This document shows positions 42,789 to 55,200 of a stretch of DNA of 64,000 nt, piece by piece (the first letter of the stretch is position 1; the number at the start of each line of letters is the position of its first letter). Position numbers and translations under genes: made by a program. The notes under the pieces are model-generated. The model worked only from the letters and a program-made list of their open reading frames with translations, searched no databases and had not been told where the DNA came from. Source of the stretch: Arthonia radiata (lineage: Eukaryota > Ascomycota > Arthoniomycetes > Arthoniales > Arthoniaceae); NCBI GenBank assembly GCA_002989075.1, contig PSQN01000004.1:434001-498000 (forward strand), given 5' to 3'.

Positions 42789-44322
42789 TTTGATGGAATC
42801 CTGGATGGAGTCGAAAGACTGGCCGCGCTTTCCTGCAATACTCAAAGGTTAAGGCAGTACTCAAGTCGCTGCTTATGCAATCTACGTGACACATATGCAG
42901 GCTGCCGAAGCTCTGTAGTACATTGGTACAATAATGGTCATATTGGCACCTTTTACGTGGTTGAACCGCTCGTAATTTCACAATCACAAGGACATGAAGT
43001 CGGTAAGATAATACAGACCTGCAGCCCTACCGAAAGCCGCGCCTGTCTTCATAGCCAGACGGTCGCGGCAGGCTAACGAGCTCTGATGCTCTGATGCTCG
43101 CAGCATTCTGAACAGCTGAAACTCGTCGCCAACCGCAGGCCTGGTCAGTGCACGGAATTACTCGAACGCAGCGAGCAGACGGTCAGATACACTCTTCTCA
43201 GGGATTGCTCGGCGCTCAACATTGGGTGAGATGGCCATAATTCCTGCTATTCCAATTAGGCTGCCAAGGCAAGTAATGATTCGGATGATGCGCACCCCGA
43301 CTCCGGATGTGCTTGTACTGAGTCCGCTGAGTGAAGCCAGAGACTATGATCGTGAGCTGGTGGTCCCACAAAAGAGCACACGGAGCAGGCTAGAACCTGG
43401 AGATGCATTGTGACTCTGCCAGGCTGCTAGTCGGTGGCCTTTCATCGTCTCAGCCGTCATGCAGATCAAGTGTGTCCCCATGGGCGCTTGTTGCGTGAGG
43501 TTCTAAACAGTCTCAGCATCAGATGCCCTGCGTTGCAACTGATGCAACTGAATGACCGCAGCACCACTTTAGGCATTCAATGTAGCCAGCTAGATTCTTG
43601 CGGAAGTGATCATTGTGCAGCGCCAGTGATGGACATGCTTGGGGGCGTTCTCATATCCAAGTCAGCAACGCGCGATCGCCAGGCGCTGTTGGAGTCCACA
43701 GAGCAGCGTAAGTAAGTGATCGGAAGTGACGCAGAAGACGGGAAATATAGCTTCGCGGTACCTCTGCAGAGACATATGGGCGTGGAGGTACAGATCGGCA
43801 AAGCTGTTACGTGAGCAGCAAGAGAGGAGTGTGCGAGGAGTCACGTGGGAGTGATACAAAAGGACTAAAGAGGGGAAGGTTTCAAAAAAAAGGAGCCTCG
43901 ATGATATAATGTGGCACCCTCTTTCACGCCAGATTGCCATGTTGCTAGATCAGGGTATGTCTGATGACCCTTGCACACCTAGTCGATGAGACCGCTCATT
44001 CTTCCTGCGCAACTCATTGTTCGGCTCGTGCAATGTTTTCCTCGCTGCTCAGTTCTCGGTGCTGTGCGGAAAGGAGTCCTCTCCATTCGCTTGTCACTTG
44101 TTGACTATCTTGTCTGTCATACTTGGTACTCCTGTACTCCTCCTCCACCGCGACTCTTACCTTACACCAACCGCGCCCGCAGGTGCTGCGCTGGCATTAG
44201 GAAGAGCAGCACACCGCCTCCTCACGCCGCAAAGATGGCCTCACCAACTCGACTGATCTCGCTTCGGGCTCGATAGCTTGAATGTGTTGCATCCAGTTCA
44301 CTATCCCATCTTTTCAAGCATC
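42789..44322. other. Intergenic region upstream of RIM15
   Basis: About 1.5 kb without a recognisable gene. The last 300 bases before 44323 are pyrimidine-rich, as in many fungal promoters of well-expressed genes. Confidence 0.5.
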
Positions 44323-47300
44323 ATGGCCGAGGATGTCCCCGCTTCATCTACTTCGCAACCCACCATACTCGCCAGCGACAATGGCCTCTCCCGCGTTGCT
44401 CGGCTGCGAGCTCAGATGGAACGAACGACGAGCGAAAACATTCGTGAAGAAGGACGAGAGCTGAAACACGCCGTCGAACAATCCTTGAATGTCATACTCG
44501 ATCTCACTCTTGACGGTCACATCCGCTGGCTCAGTCCCACCTGGACTGATGTCGTCGGTACACATGTCGACGAGGCTCAGGGCAAGCCAATCGCCGACTT
44601 GCTCGTTGATAACAAACGAGTGTTTGAAGAAGCGCTCACTGCGTTGAGGAACAACGATGGCAACAGCAAGGTCATCCGCTTTTCTCTCCACATGGGCCCC
44701 AAATCGCGGCTCAAGAAATGCTGTGGCACCGAGGAGGACTCACAGTCGACCAAAGAAGAGACTATCGAGGAGTCAGACCATGCATCCGCCGTAGAAGGAG
44801 AAATCATATATCTTGAAGCTCAAGGCATACTGTCGTACGATCGGACGACGGGCGAAGAGAGCCACGTAAGTGAAGCAATGTGGTTCTTGCATCCTAGCTG
44901 ACGACGCACAGACAATGTGGATGATCCGACCTGCGGTCCTGCGAGAAGTGACCATTGACCTTCCCGAGATCCTCATAGAATCATTGGGAGTCGGTGCCGA
45001 GATGCTTGCACAACACCTAACAATCTTGGCTGACACGGGCTCAAAAGATCCAGAAGAGAATCCGCCGCCTTTGCCAGTCCTCTGCCGCATTTGTGAACGC
45101 TACATCACCCCTTGGTGGTTTCCGAAGCACACCGAGCTGTGTTTGCAGGAGCATCGAGCTGAGGCAGAACTGGAACTGGCGCAAGACAATCTTACGGAAC
45201 AACGAAACCAGATCGTCAAGGTGCTCGATGCCCTCGAGGAGCGGGCAAAGCACAGGCGCATCTCGGGCGTTGATCCTGCCCCGCCGGCCCCGCCACCTGC
45301 TATGTACAAGACTTTGGAAGTCGGCATGTCGTCCAACAATTCCGGCTCGTCCTCCAGCACGGTCTCGAGATCTTCCTCTCATTCTCACACTGGCTCTCGC
45401 GAGAGGTCGGGTACCGTCCGACATCATCATCGGGCTCGCTCATTCACCGTTCGAAGGCCTGTCTCTCGCATTGTGGAGTTGGTACTGGACCTCTGCGATA
45501 CCGCACTAGAGATCAGCACCCCAGCTTTGAAGGACACCAGGGTCAACGACGGCGGTGAGATACGTTCACAATCACCCCAATCAGAGGCCCGAATATCACA
45601 GGTGAACAATTGGTCATCGCCAAGCATGGGTGCGCTCGACAATGAGCCTGGTTTAAGCCTCCTATGCGACGATACTGGCAACCTAGCAAAAGCGAAAGTC
45701 GACGCGAATGCCCGCTTCAGACAAATACTTGAATATTCTGAGCGCATACGAAACGAGTTTACGAGCCTTGTTGATGAATGCATGCACGCTGCGCTAGACA
45801 AAGCCAAACGAATTGCTGCTGGGGAAAGCAGTAGTGATTCATCTGACGATGACTCGACCTCCCGAGGTCAGCAGTCCGAGGATGAACAAGAGCATAAGCA
45901 CAGTGTCGACGAAGGTGAGAAGCCTGTTGCGTTTGGCTCGATCCCAGAAACCACTGGACGCAATTCTGCATTAGCTACGGCACTTCGTTCGACATCGAGC
46001 CGATCCGGTTCACAGAGTCCTCACAGACGCAATGAATCAGCTCTATCAGAGCGCTCAAGCAGCCCGAGGGAATGTCCAACGCCGCGATCACGAGCTGCTG
46101 CCCCAAGCATTTCATCACAAGACAAAAGGTCTTCCATCTACACAGATACCGATGCGGGTGCAGACAGTGATGGCAGTGTGCGCTCGTCTGTCCCTTCACA
46201 CCATCAGCGTGCCGATTCTCCCGCTTCCGACATCGCACTCTCCAGGGCACCTTCGACCCGTGAGCGTAAGCGAAAGAGTCTTGTTCTACCGCGTGCGATG
46301 TCACAAAACCGCGGACACTCTCCAGGACGAGCCTCGCTTGGCCAGCCATTATCACCGCTACGTGTATCAAAGCCACGCATCACCAGCAGCAATCAAGACT
46401 TAGCCATCAAGTCGCCTCTCACGTCTCCGACCTTGTCGAGCTCGGAATTCTGCTCGCCAATGTTGACTGCCCAACAGCCACCTCAGCCACATCCACAGCA
46501 TCATCATCGACACCGCCGGCAATCGTCAGCGGCGTCATCAGAGGTCTCACGACAAGGCGTGTCTCCCCACATGAGCATGACTAGCGGTCCACCCCAGCGT
46601 GCAGTAGCACCCTCCATCAAAGATTTCGAAATCATCAAGCCTATTAGCAAGGGCGCTTTTGGCAGTGTCTACTTATCGAAAAAGAAGTCGACGGGCGATT
46701 ACTTTGCCATCAAGGCGCTTAAGAAGGCTGACATGGTCTCAAAAAACCAAGTCGCCAACGTCAAAGCTGAGCGAGCCATTATGATGTGGCAAGGCGAAAG
46801 TGACTTTGTAGCCAAGCTATACTGGACTTTCCCGAGCAAGGACTACATCTTCCTAGTGATGGAATACCTCAACGGTGGTGACTGCGCGTCCCTCATACGC
46901 GCTTTAGGAACGTTGCCCGAAGATTGGGCTAAACAATACCTTGCCGAGGTCATCCTCGGTGTAGACCACCTGCACTCCAGGGAGATTGTGCATCGCGACT
47001 TGAAGCCAGACAATCTGCTCATTGATCAAAAAGGTCACCTTAAGCTTACTGACTTCGGTCTATCTCGTATGGGTCTCATTGGGCGTCAGAAGCGGGCGTT
47101 GAACGCTAAGCAGGACCAACTTCACGCAGACCCCTTGAAGCAAGGTCCGTTCGCACGAGCGCCCTCCATGGGATCTTCTCGTTCAGCATCTTTTGATGTC
47201 AACACAGCGCCATCTCCGTCGAACACACCTGTCCTCACTCCAGCGACTGGTGATGCCAGCGTCCCTTCATATTTCAGTCTAACCCGTGAGCCGTCCCTTT

Positions 47301-50180
47301 CCAGTAAAGACCCAACAAGGGCTAGCTCTACCCACCACAGAGAATCCACAGACTCAGAATACTTGCAGACGGCGCTGCGTCGAATGTCTATCTTCGATGA
47401 TCTCGCTAGGCAGTCGCCTCTTTCTGAGGAGGCCTCTCGAGATGAACGCGAGGTTGCCGATAGAACTGGTTTGCACAGAAGCGAGAGTACCGCAGCTGCA
47501 AAGCGGCAATCGATGCCGCCCTCGAGTGCAATGCTTCCGCCACCAATGGCGCTGTTCGACCCCGACGACAGCAACCGCCGATTTGTTGGGACTCCTGATT
47601 ATCTTGCCCCGGAAACTATCAATGGTCTTGGCCAGGACGAGATGAGTGATTGGTGGTCGATTGGCTGCATTCTATTTGAGTTTCTCTGTGGATATCCTCC
47701 TTTTCATGCTCCCACGCCCGAAAAGGTTTTCGAAAACATACTGTCCCGAAAAATTGATTGGCCATCTGATGACGTGTCTATATCGCCAGAAGCAAAAGAC
47801 CTCATGGAGCGGCTTATGACTGTGAAGCCGAGTGAAAGAATAGGCGCGAACATTGGAGACAAATACGAAAATGGCGGTGAAGAAATACGCAACCATCGCT
47901 GGTTCTTCGACATCAATTGGAACACAGTCAACGAGGCTGAGGCATCGTTCGTACCAAACCCGGAGCACATCGAGGATACTGAATATTTTGACTCTCGTGG
48001 AGCGACCAATGAGTCCTTCGCAGCCGAGTTTGACGACCAGAGCTCCTCTCCCGTTCCCACACCAGGAGCGGATTACCCTGATCGGCCACACGATGCTCTG
48101 TCGCGCGTACGAACTCCGGTCATCGGACCGAAGCGTGGACTGATGCCTCTTCACATACCCAAGCATGTTCGCGAGGGTCGAAGCAGACGACTGAGTGAAC
48201 CCGGAAACTCTGATGACTTTGGTCAATTCGCGTACAAGAATCTTCCGGTCCTTGAAAAGGCAAACAAAGATGTCATACAAAAGCTGCGCGCCGAGGCTAT
48301 GCAAGCTCAGAGCAAGCCTCAGCAGCCCCCAAAGTCTGCACCCAGCCAGCCGTCAACGTCTCCACCGGAGAATTGCAGCCCTATGTCAATGTCTTTAGGC
48401 AGGACGCTCTCGCAAAGCAGTCGACCGAAGTCACCTTCAGCTCTTGGAAGTCTTGCCACGTCGTCTCCAAACCGAGGTTCTCAGCCTCCTTCTCCGCTTG
48501 TGCAATTCAGTGCTGGCGTGCATCATGAGCGGCGCAAAACCTCGGGTGGATCTACGCAGTCTTCAGGCTCACTGCAGCCTCACGGCTTCTTCGACGTGTC
48601 TCGCCTGCCCACTCAATCTTCGGCCGGGTCGCCAGTGCGGACCGCGAAATCGCCTGGGCCAATGGAGTTTGACGGTCCTCTTAGTGGCCAGCTCCTGGCT
48701 ACAGCGACTTCACCGCGGACACGGTCAAGGACGGTTGGTGCTCGCGAGTCGGAAGCCATCCGCGACCCTGGAAGTCGTCATCAGAAACACAAGAGTCAAA
48801 TCCTCGACATTTCACCAAATTCATCCGATAACGACGAGACGAGACAGCAAGCTCTTCTACGTGTCCAGCGACGTAGACAAAGCTCAAGACGGCTTTCTCA
48901 AATCAACTTTATTGACGGCCCATATTTCAGGCCGCTTGACATTCTCGTCTGTGAGGATCACCCCGTGTCGCGCATCATTATGTCCAAACTCCTTGAGACA
49001 CTTCGTTGTCGTGCTCTTGTCGTGACAGACGGTGGCGAAGCCGCACGCTACGCCATGGGCAGTGTCAAGTTTGACGTCATTATGATGGAATTCAAATTAC
49101 CTCAGATTAATGGGTTCGACGTGGCTCGAATGCTGCGGGAGACAAAGAATGCGAACAGGGAGACTCCGATTGTCGCAGTCACTGGCTATCTGAAGGAACT
49201 GCAAGCACCCCACCATTTCAATGCTCTAATCGAGAAGCCACCGACACAGCCGAAGATCACAGAAATCCTGTCCAAGCTCTGCCAGTGGAAGCCCAGCACC
49301 CCAGGCTGGCAACCGCAGTCTTACTCTATGACATCAGCAGGCGTGCCGCCGTCGAGTCTACGCAATGAATCTCTCCATAGCGAGGCGAGTCCAACATCTA
49401 CCGCTTCAAGCTTGCAAACCGTGCCTTCGAGCTGGCGCAGCTCCAGCAGAGAGGATTCCTTCAGCTCAGGTAGCGTTTTTACGGAGCCAGACCAGAAGTC
49501 TCAAGAGGGCCCGATCACGATCGTCCGGCCTGCAGAAGACGAAGTGAAGCGCATGCCTCAAGGAGGTCTTGGCATCACGGGCGGTCTTTCCACTGACATG
49601 CGCAGAGGCCAGATGCATCCTATTGCGGCGCTCAAGCATGAAGATTCAGCGCCAGCAAGTCTGTCGCAAGACAAGCTCGTTCGAAAGCAGCCTTCTGCAG
49701 ATGCTATTGATGCGAAGCGTAAGGCCATAAATAGGTCGAATTTGAGCGGAGGGGGCGACTTAGGCGACGATGAGGATGAAGAGCTTGGAAAGCGTGCAAG
49801 ATCGAGAAGCCCTAGAGGAAAGACGAAGGCTATCGATACTCCAAGGTAAGCCATCAAGACACCTGTCGTCCGGAGCATCATTAATTTGTTTGATTAGGCC
49901 CGTTGGCGAAGTGCTTCGGGCAGACAGCCACGGCGACGCATCGTCCAACGGCCGCGACATTGACTCATCATTCGCCTACCTCGCGGTCTCACCCCCGCAA
50001 GACGAGCGCTTAGGCATACAAATTGACCATGCTCGCCATCAACATTCGGGCATCACGCCACCCACAATGTTTTCTCCTCGTCCAGGCCACGAAATCACCG
50101 ACATCGATATGGACGCTACGCCGATGCACGGCAGCGCAGGTTATTTCGACCCGGAAGGCCCCACGCCCAAAGCCTCTTGA
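44323..50180 (+). CDS. RIM15: Rim15-type AGC serine/threonine kinase with PAS region and receiver domain
   Basis: Exons 44323-44865, 44912-49845 and 49898-50180 (introns 46 and 52 bp) give 1919 residues. Rim15 links nutrient signals (TOR, PKA, Pho85) to quiescence, stress response and, in filamentous fungi, conidiation. Order: PAS-like segment near residues 55-110 (ILDLTLDGHIRWLSPTWTDV); C2HC-like zinc motif LCRICERYITPWWFPKHTEL at about 236-260; long Ser-rich linker; kinase from about 752 (ISKGAFGSVYLSKK, HRDLKPDNLL near 873, LTDFGLSRMG near 893, FVGTPDYLAPET near 1073). Between DFG and APE lies an insert of about 170 residues, as in other Rim15/Greatwall kinases. The receiver domain (about 1523-1640) has DILVCEDHPVSRIIMSKLLE and FDVIMMEFKLPQINGFDVAR; the usual phospho-accepting Asp is Glu here. 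ATG 44323 was chosen over 44278 because MAEDVPASS begins the conserved part. Confidence 0.93.
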
Positions 50181-50851
50181 CAGCACATGTCATCCGCCTT
50201 GCTGGATCTTCACTCGTTTGTTTACCTTTTTACGACAATACATACATGATTCTTTTGGGAGATATGTAAGATGTGAGGAATTCTGTACACATACTGGATT
50301 AGCGCGGCGCTTTGGAGATGATTTTATTGACGACTTTCATTTTTATCTTGGGATGGGGGAGGCAGTGATGGAAAACGCTGCGGAAAAAAGTCGGCCAACA
50401 TGACTGAAGCGGCAAAGCGAGCATGGAGAGAACGGTGCACATAGTCTCGAGTGTAAAGCAGCAGACAGATGAAGAGCGCACCACGCGCATGACTAGCTGT
50501 CACAACCCAAAAAGTCCAGTTGACGCTGGCAACGCGTGCTTCACTTCAGCATGCGCTATCTTCTGGCAACTCCGTGTCTTTGCTTTTGATTTTTCCTGTA
50601 GGTGTAACATACGCCACTAGATGGATGAACAGCGAATTGCACTGGTGATCTAGGTCTTAAGGAGCAAACAATTTGCGACGCGCCTCCGGAGCGTCATTGA
50701 ATTCAACCCATTGAAATTGGCGCCTTGGTCGCGTATTTGCTCCGCTGAATTGCTTTGCGTGGGGTATCAATCTATCGTTCGCCTCTCACATCTCCAATGC
50801 CAGCCGTCACCAGATCAAACCAAACGCCATGCTAATGCCACAGTAATACAC
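50181..50851. other. Convergent intergenic region between RIM15 and RPB4
   Basis: Shared 3' region of two converging genes; no further feature seen. Confidence 0.5.
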
Positions 50852-51423
50852 TTAGAAGGACTCGCGCTCCGACTCGCGTTGCAGATCGGTGAGTTGATTG
50901 AGCAGGTTGAGAATCTCCTCGTCAGATAGCTTTTGCGCAATCGAGGGGACCAGCGTCTTCGCTTCGTCGACGTCGACACAGCAGAGGGATCCTGAAAGAA
51001 ACGCACGTCAGCCCATCTCTCTCTTGAAGACCTCATCTCACGTCCCCCTCGTCCCCTCTTTCTCCACAACCCACAGCACCGTATATCCACCACCCTCTCC
51101 AGGAAGTCCAACATACCCAACTGGCTCTTCTCAAAACTCGTCAACCCCGGCGCATTCTTCAGCACATTCTCCAACTGCGTCACGATGCTGCTCTGCTTGA
51201 TCCGCGCAAACGCGTCCAGGTGGTCCATCGTGCGCACCAGCGTCTCGCTCTCCCGGAAGTTGGGGTTCACGTTCTTTTGCTTCTCGGTGAGGACGGAGAG
51301 GAGCAGGCGCGCTTCGGAGTTGGAGAGCGCGTAGTCCTGGGAGAATTCGCCGAGGTTGAGCGTCGCGCCGGCTTCTTCGTTGCCGAGCGGTTTTTGGCGC
51401 GGGCGGGAGGTGGCGGCGGACAT
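50852..51423 (-). CDS. RPB4: RNA polymerase II subunit Rpb4
   Basis: Exons 51423-51117 and 50991-50852 (125-bp intron GTATGT...TTTCAG, in frame) give 148 residues. Rpb4 forms the stalk of Pol II with Rpb7 and acts in initiation, mRNA export and decay. Visible signature: ATLNLGEFSQDYALSNSEAR, LLLSVLTEKQKN, RTMDHLDAFARIKQ, LKNAPGLTSFEKSQLGSLCC then DVDEAKTLVPSIAQKLSDEE and ILNLLNQLTDLQ at the end, the HRDC-like helices of the family. The short form, without the yeast-specific insert, is usual outside Saccharomycotina. The start at 51423 begins MSAATSRPRQKPLGN; the frame is open further upstream but that part reads as leader. It is divergent from the TRP-like channel gene at 52269. Confidence 0.92.
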
Positions 51424-52268
51424 GGCTGTGGATGGGTCGGGGTTGGGGAGAGATGTGTTTGTGGAGGACGAGTGTGCTGGATGCTGGTGGATGGGTTCGT
51501 CAAAGGCAGAGGAGGGTGTTGGGAGGTGATATCGTGGCACTGGAGACCTCGGAAAGCAGGGTCGGACTGGAAATAGCAATATTGCCAAGAAAGCTCCACG
51601 TTTCGTCTTCAACCCGAGCAATTCACCGCAAACTTTACCTTCCACACCTGGTCATCACCCTGGTCACTCTCATCATTGTCCTACTCGCCACTTCACCACA
51701 CCACTCCTGCCGTCGACATCCTTCACAGGGCGGCCATTGCTAGTTCCGGCCCTCTGCACGCCGCTGCCCAGGACTTAAGCTCAAGGTTAGGTGTACCGTC
51801 CGCACCCAATCCGTCCTGCCGGTCCTTCACAGCCACGATCCTACGGAAACTTTGCCCGTCTGGTCGTTGGAGTTCCTGGTGCATTATTCTTGACCAGGAT
51901 TCTGCGGCTTGCACTCAGGAGGTGTTCGCGCGCAACACATTGGACTGTGGGCATCCAAGAGTTGGTGATATCATTGCAGCAAACGAGCCATTGGTCGCCG
52001 CGACGTGTCTTTTCTGTCCTGCGACACCCCACGGCCCGTACTCATGAGGTCGTGAACCCCTATCAGCAGCTTCGCGCCTGCTCACAGCATGGTCACCACC
52101 CTTGACAATGACACAGACGGCCTCCGTGGCCTACAAGAAGGCGGGTGGGAGCTGTATGGGAAACCTCTTCCCACGGATGGGACACAGCTCGAGGACAACA
52201 CATCAAGAGCTGGCCACACCGCAAGCATACTCGGCCGGCCAATGTTGAGACTCAAGAGGCGGAGAACC
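51424..52268. promoter_or_regulatory. Divergent region between RPB4 and the TRP-like channel gene
   Basis: About 845 bp holding both promoters and leaders. The channel frame is open from 52089, but the 60 codons before 52269 lack the signal-peptide character expected at the start. Confidence 0.4.
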
Positions 52269-55200
52269 ATGATGCCACAGATCCAACATGTCTTTGCGCT
52301 CCTTTTTTTGGCTTTAGTCGCTCAAATCAACGCTGTGCTCATCGACTTCCAAAATTGTTTGCCAGCAGCTGTTGTCAACTCGCACCCCCAAACGCTGCAA
52401 TTTATGCCAAACTTCACAGATGTCACCTTCGACACAACCGACTCAGCGCACACAGTCGACATTACAATATACGGCAACATAGCAGGATCACTCTTCGCTG
52501 AGCGACTCCCGCCTCCCAACGCGCCTGAATGGAGTGACCCGGCGTTCACCGATGGCAAGATTGCCAGACTCTACAATAATACACGGCCAGACGGACGCAT
52601 CAGCCAAGGCGAGACCACCTTGATTTCGACATTCAAGGTGCTCACTTATACACCTGCGGCTCCAGACCCTGTTGCTTTCTGCAACTACACTCGCGATGGC
52701 TCCCAGTGTCCGTTAGCACCGGATTTCAGAGCGCAGCCCTATGTCACTGACAACGCAGAGCCGTACCGCAATCTGCCTGCATTCGGCTTCAGGTATGCCA
52801 TGGGCTCATCATTCCGCTTCGCGACCTTGGATACGACGTTCACGATCAACTCGGGGCTTTCCGTTGGAGAGGACTCGCCTAGAGCTATTGGTTGTGTATC
52901 AGCGAACATCACGCCAGATCTTGGTCCGTCGCTTCGGGGCATGCTTCGATACCTGCCAATGGCTCTGTTGATTCTCGTAGCCATCAGTACCATAGCGGCG
53001 GCGGTATTCAGTCCGTGGGGAACCAGTGATCCTTTCAAATGGACGAGCAACTACGGGCGCGATGAGGATTTGCTACGATTAGTGACACCGGGCTTTGGAG
53101 ACTGCTTGCAGTACATTCAGTTCATCTTCCTTTCGGGAGCACTAAGTCTGAACTATCCTGGCTTCTTCCGTCCGGTCGTCAGTCAAGTCAATTGGTCTGC
53201 TCTGATGTTCAACCAGAGCTTCGTCAGCCACGGACCGCCCACGCAAAATCCTGTTGATGGCGTTTATGTCACCCGATACTACACTGAAAATGGACTGGAT
53301 CTCACATCGCACGCAAACTATGGCATGACACAATTGCGACAACTGACCGGCATCAGCGCAGATGAAGACGTATGGGCTGGGGCGGTCATCTGGACTCTTG
53401 TGATCATTGCCGCAACTATTGTTGTTTGCGAGGCCGGGTTCGTAACTCGCTTTGTCGTACGCGCATTAGCCGACCGTCCTGAAGAAGATCTACGAAGCAA
53501 GAACTGGCCCTTCACCGGAGGCTGCATCGTTCGCATAGTCTGCAATTTCTTTTTGCTGCCTTTGGTGGCACTTTCGTTCTTCCAGCTGGTCATCGCCGGC
53601 CGCACCATGAACGGCAACGGTCCCAACATTGGGGTCGTGGTAGCAGCAGTCATTCTACTTGTCGCTATCTTGGGCTTCGCTGGCTGGATTCTGAAGATAA
53701 TTTTCACAGCCAAGCCGCGCTCTATACTGTTCGACGATCTACCAACGGTGCTACTCTGGGGTCCATTGTACAATACTTACTCCGACGATGCGGCACCCTT
53801 CGCGCTTATTCCGGCTTTACTTACTTTTGTGAGAGCTGTTGCGATCGGCGCTGTTCAACCCTCTGGCATTGCGCAGATTATTTTATTGGCGATATGTGAA
53901 GTCATTCTCATCCTCACGCTTCAAGCATTCCGCCCGTTCCGCAAGCAGACTTCCATGAACTTGTATCACACCTCTTTCTCGGTCGTCCGCTTGACTGTGA
54001 CGCTGCTGAGCGTCACCTTTACACCGTCATTGGGAGTCACTGAGCCATCAAAAGGGTGGGTTGGCTATATCATTCTCTTGTTGCATGCCGTGGTTTTGAT
54101 TTTCGGCTTCTTCCTGAACTCGCTCCAGACGCTCATTGAGGTCATCGCTCGATACAGTGGTGCTGGAGCAGACGAGCATACTGGTGCTGCCACACGCGGC
54201 GCTTTCGTCAAGGTATTCGGTAAGCGACAGCTGTCCCGGCGTGCCCGTCGGCCTGGTTTTAGAAATTCCATGACATCCGACGCGGCGATCCTTACCGACG
54301 ACCACGATGCGTTCGATAATAAGTCTGCCGGCCTTGGCGGACGCTCGAGGAGTATCTCTGCGAGTTCCGCCATTCTACTCAACCAGCGAACGCCCGATAG
54401 GATGAGCTCGCATCTCGATCGCGCTGAATCTGGCAGTGGAGACATGGACCGCTCGACAGACACAAATGCGTTCTCGTTCTTGCCAGATCATGACCGTGCT
54501 GGCCCGTCGCAACAGAAGCCTGGCTTATCACTCAGAACCAACGATGGTCAGCACTTCTACAGGCAGCCGAGACAACGCCGGCCAACTGGCGACTTGATGA
54601 CACCAGGTGCACAGAGTCGAGGTTCAAGAGGGAGTGGCGACTGGGCGACCAAGGTTTCTGGCGAAGGCTCGAGCGATGCGCAGGACAAGCGCATGTCATC
54701 TGGTCATGCCTTTTCAACGTCACCAGAAGGCAACTCAAGAGTGGCTCCATCCCCTGCCTACATGCGCCAAAGAGAAGGATCCGACCCGGTGCTCAACAGG
54801 GATAGTGACCCTGCACACAGAGCCAATGTCGATTATGCTGTGCGTGAAGTGGACTTCTACTATGGTGTTCGTGGTCCGGCGTTATCTAATCAACCGACGC
54901 GAAAACTCCGCACTGGTCCTGCTGACCCTGTTGGCCCAGCTTCAAGCGCTGCAGGCTGGATTCGCAACATGTTTGGTGGCAAGCGAAAGGAAAGTGGCGG
55001 CAAAGGGTTCGAGGTTGTGAGGTCGTCACGGGCGCCACCGCAGAGATTTACTGACGATAGCGAGCCGGATCCCTTCCAGGAGCCGTATCACGACTCGCCG
55101 CAGTCTGTCGATACTCCGCCGGCAGTCATTCCAGGCCAGCGGACTCGGAGCAACGAAGAAGATCGCGAACGCGGCTTGATGCCGGGTCAGGCAAATACTG

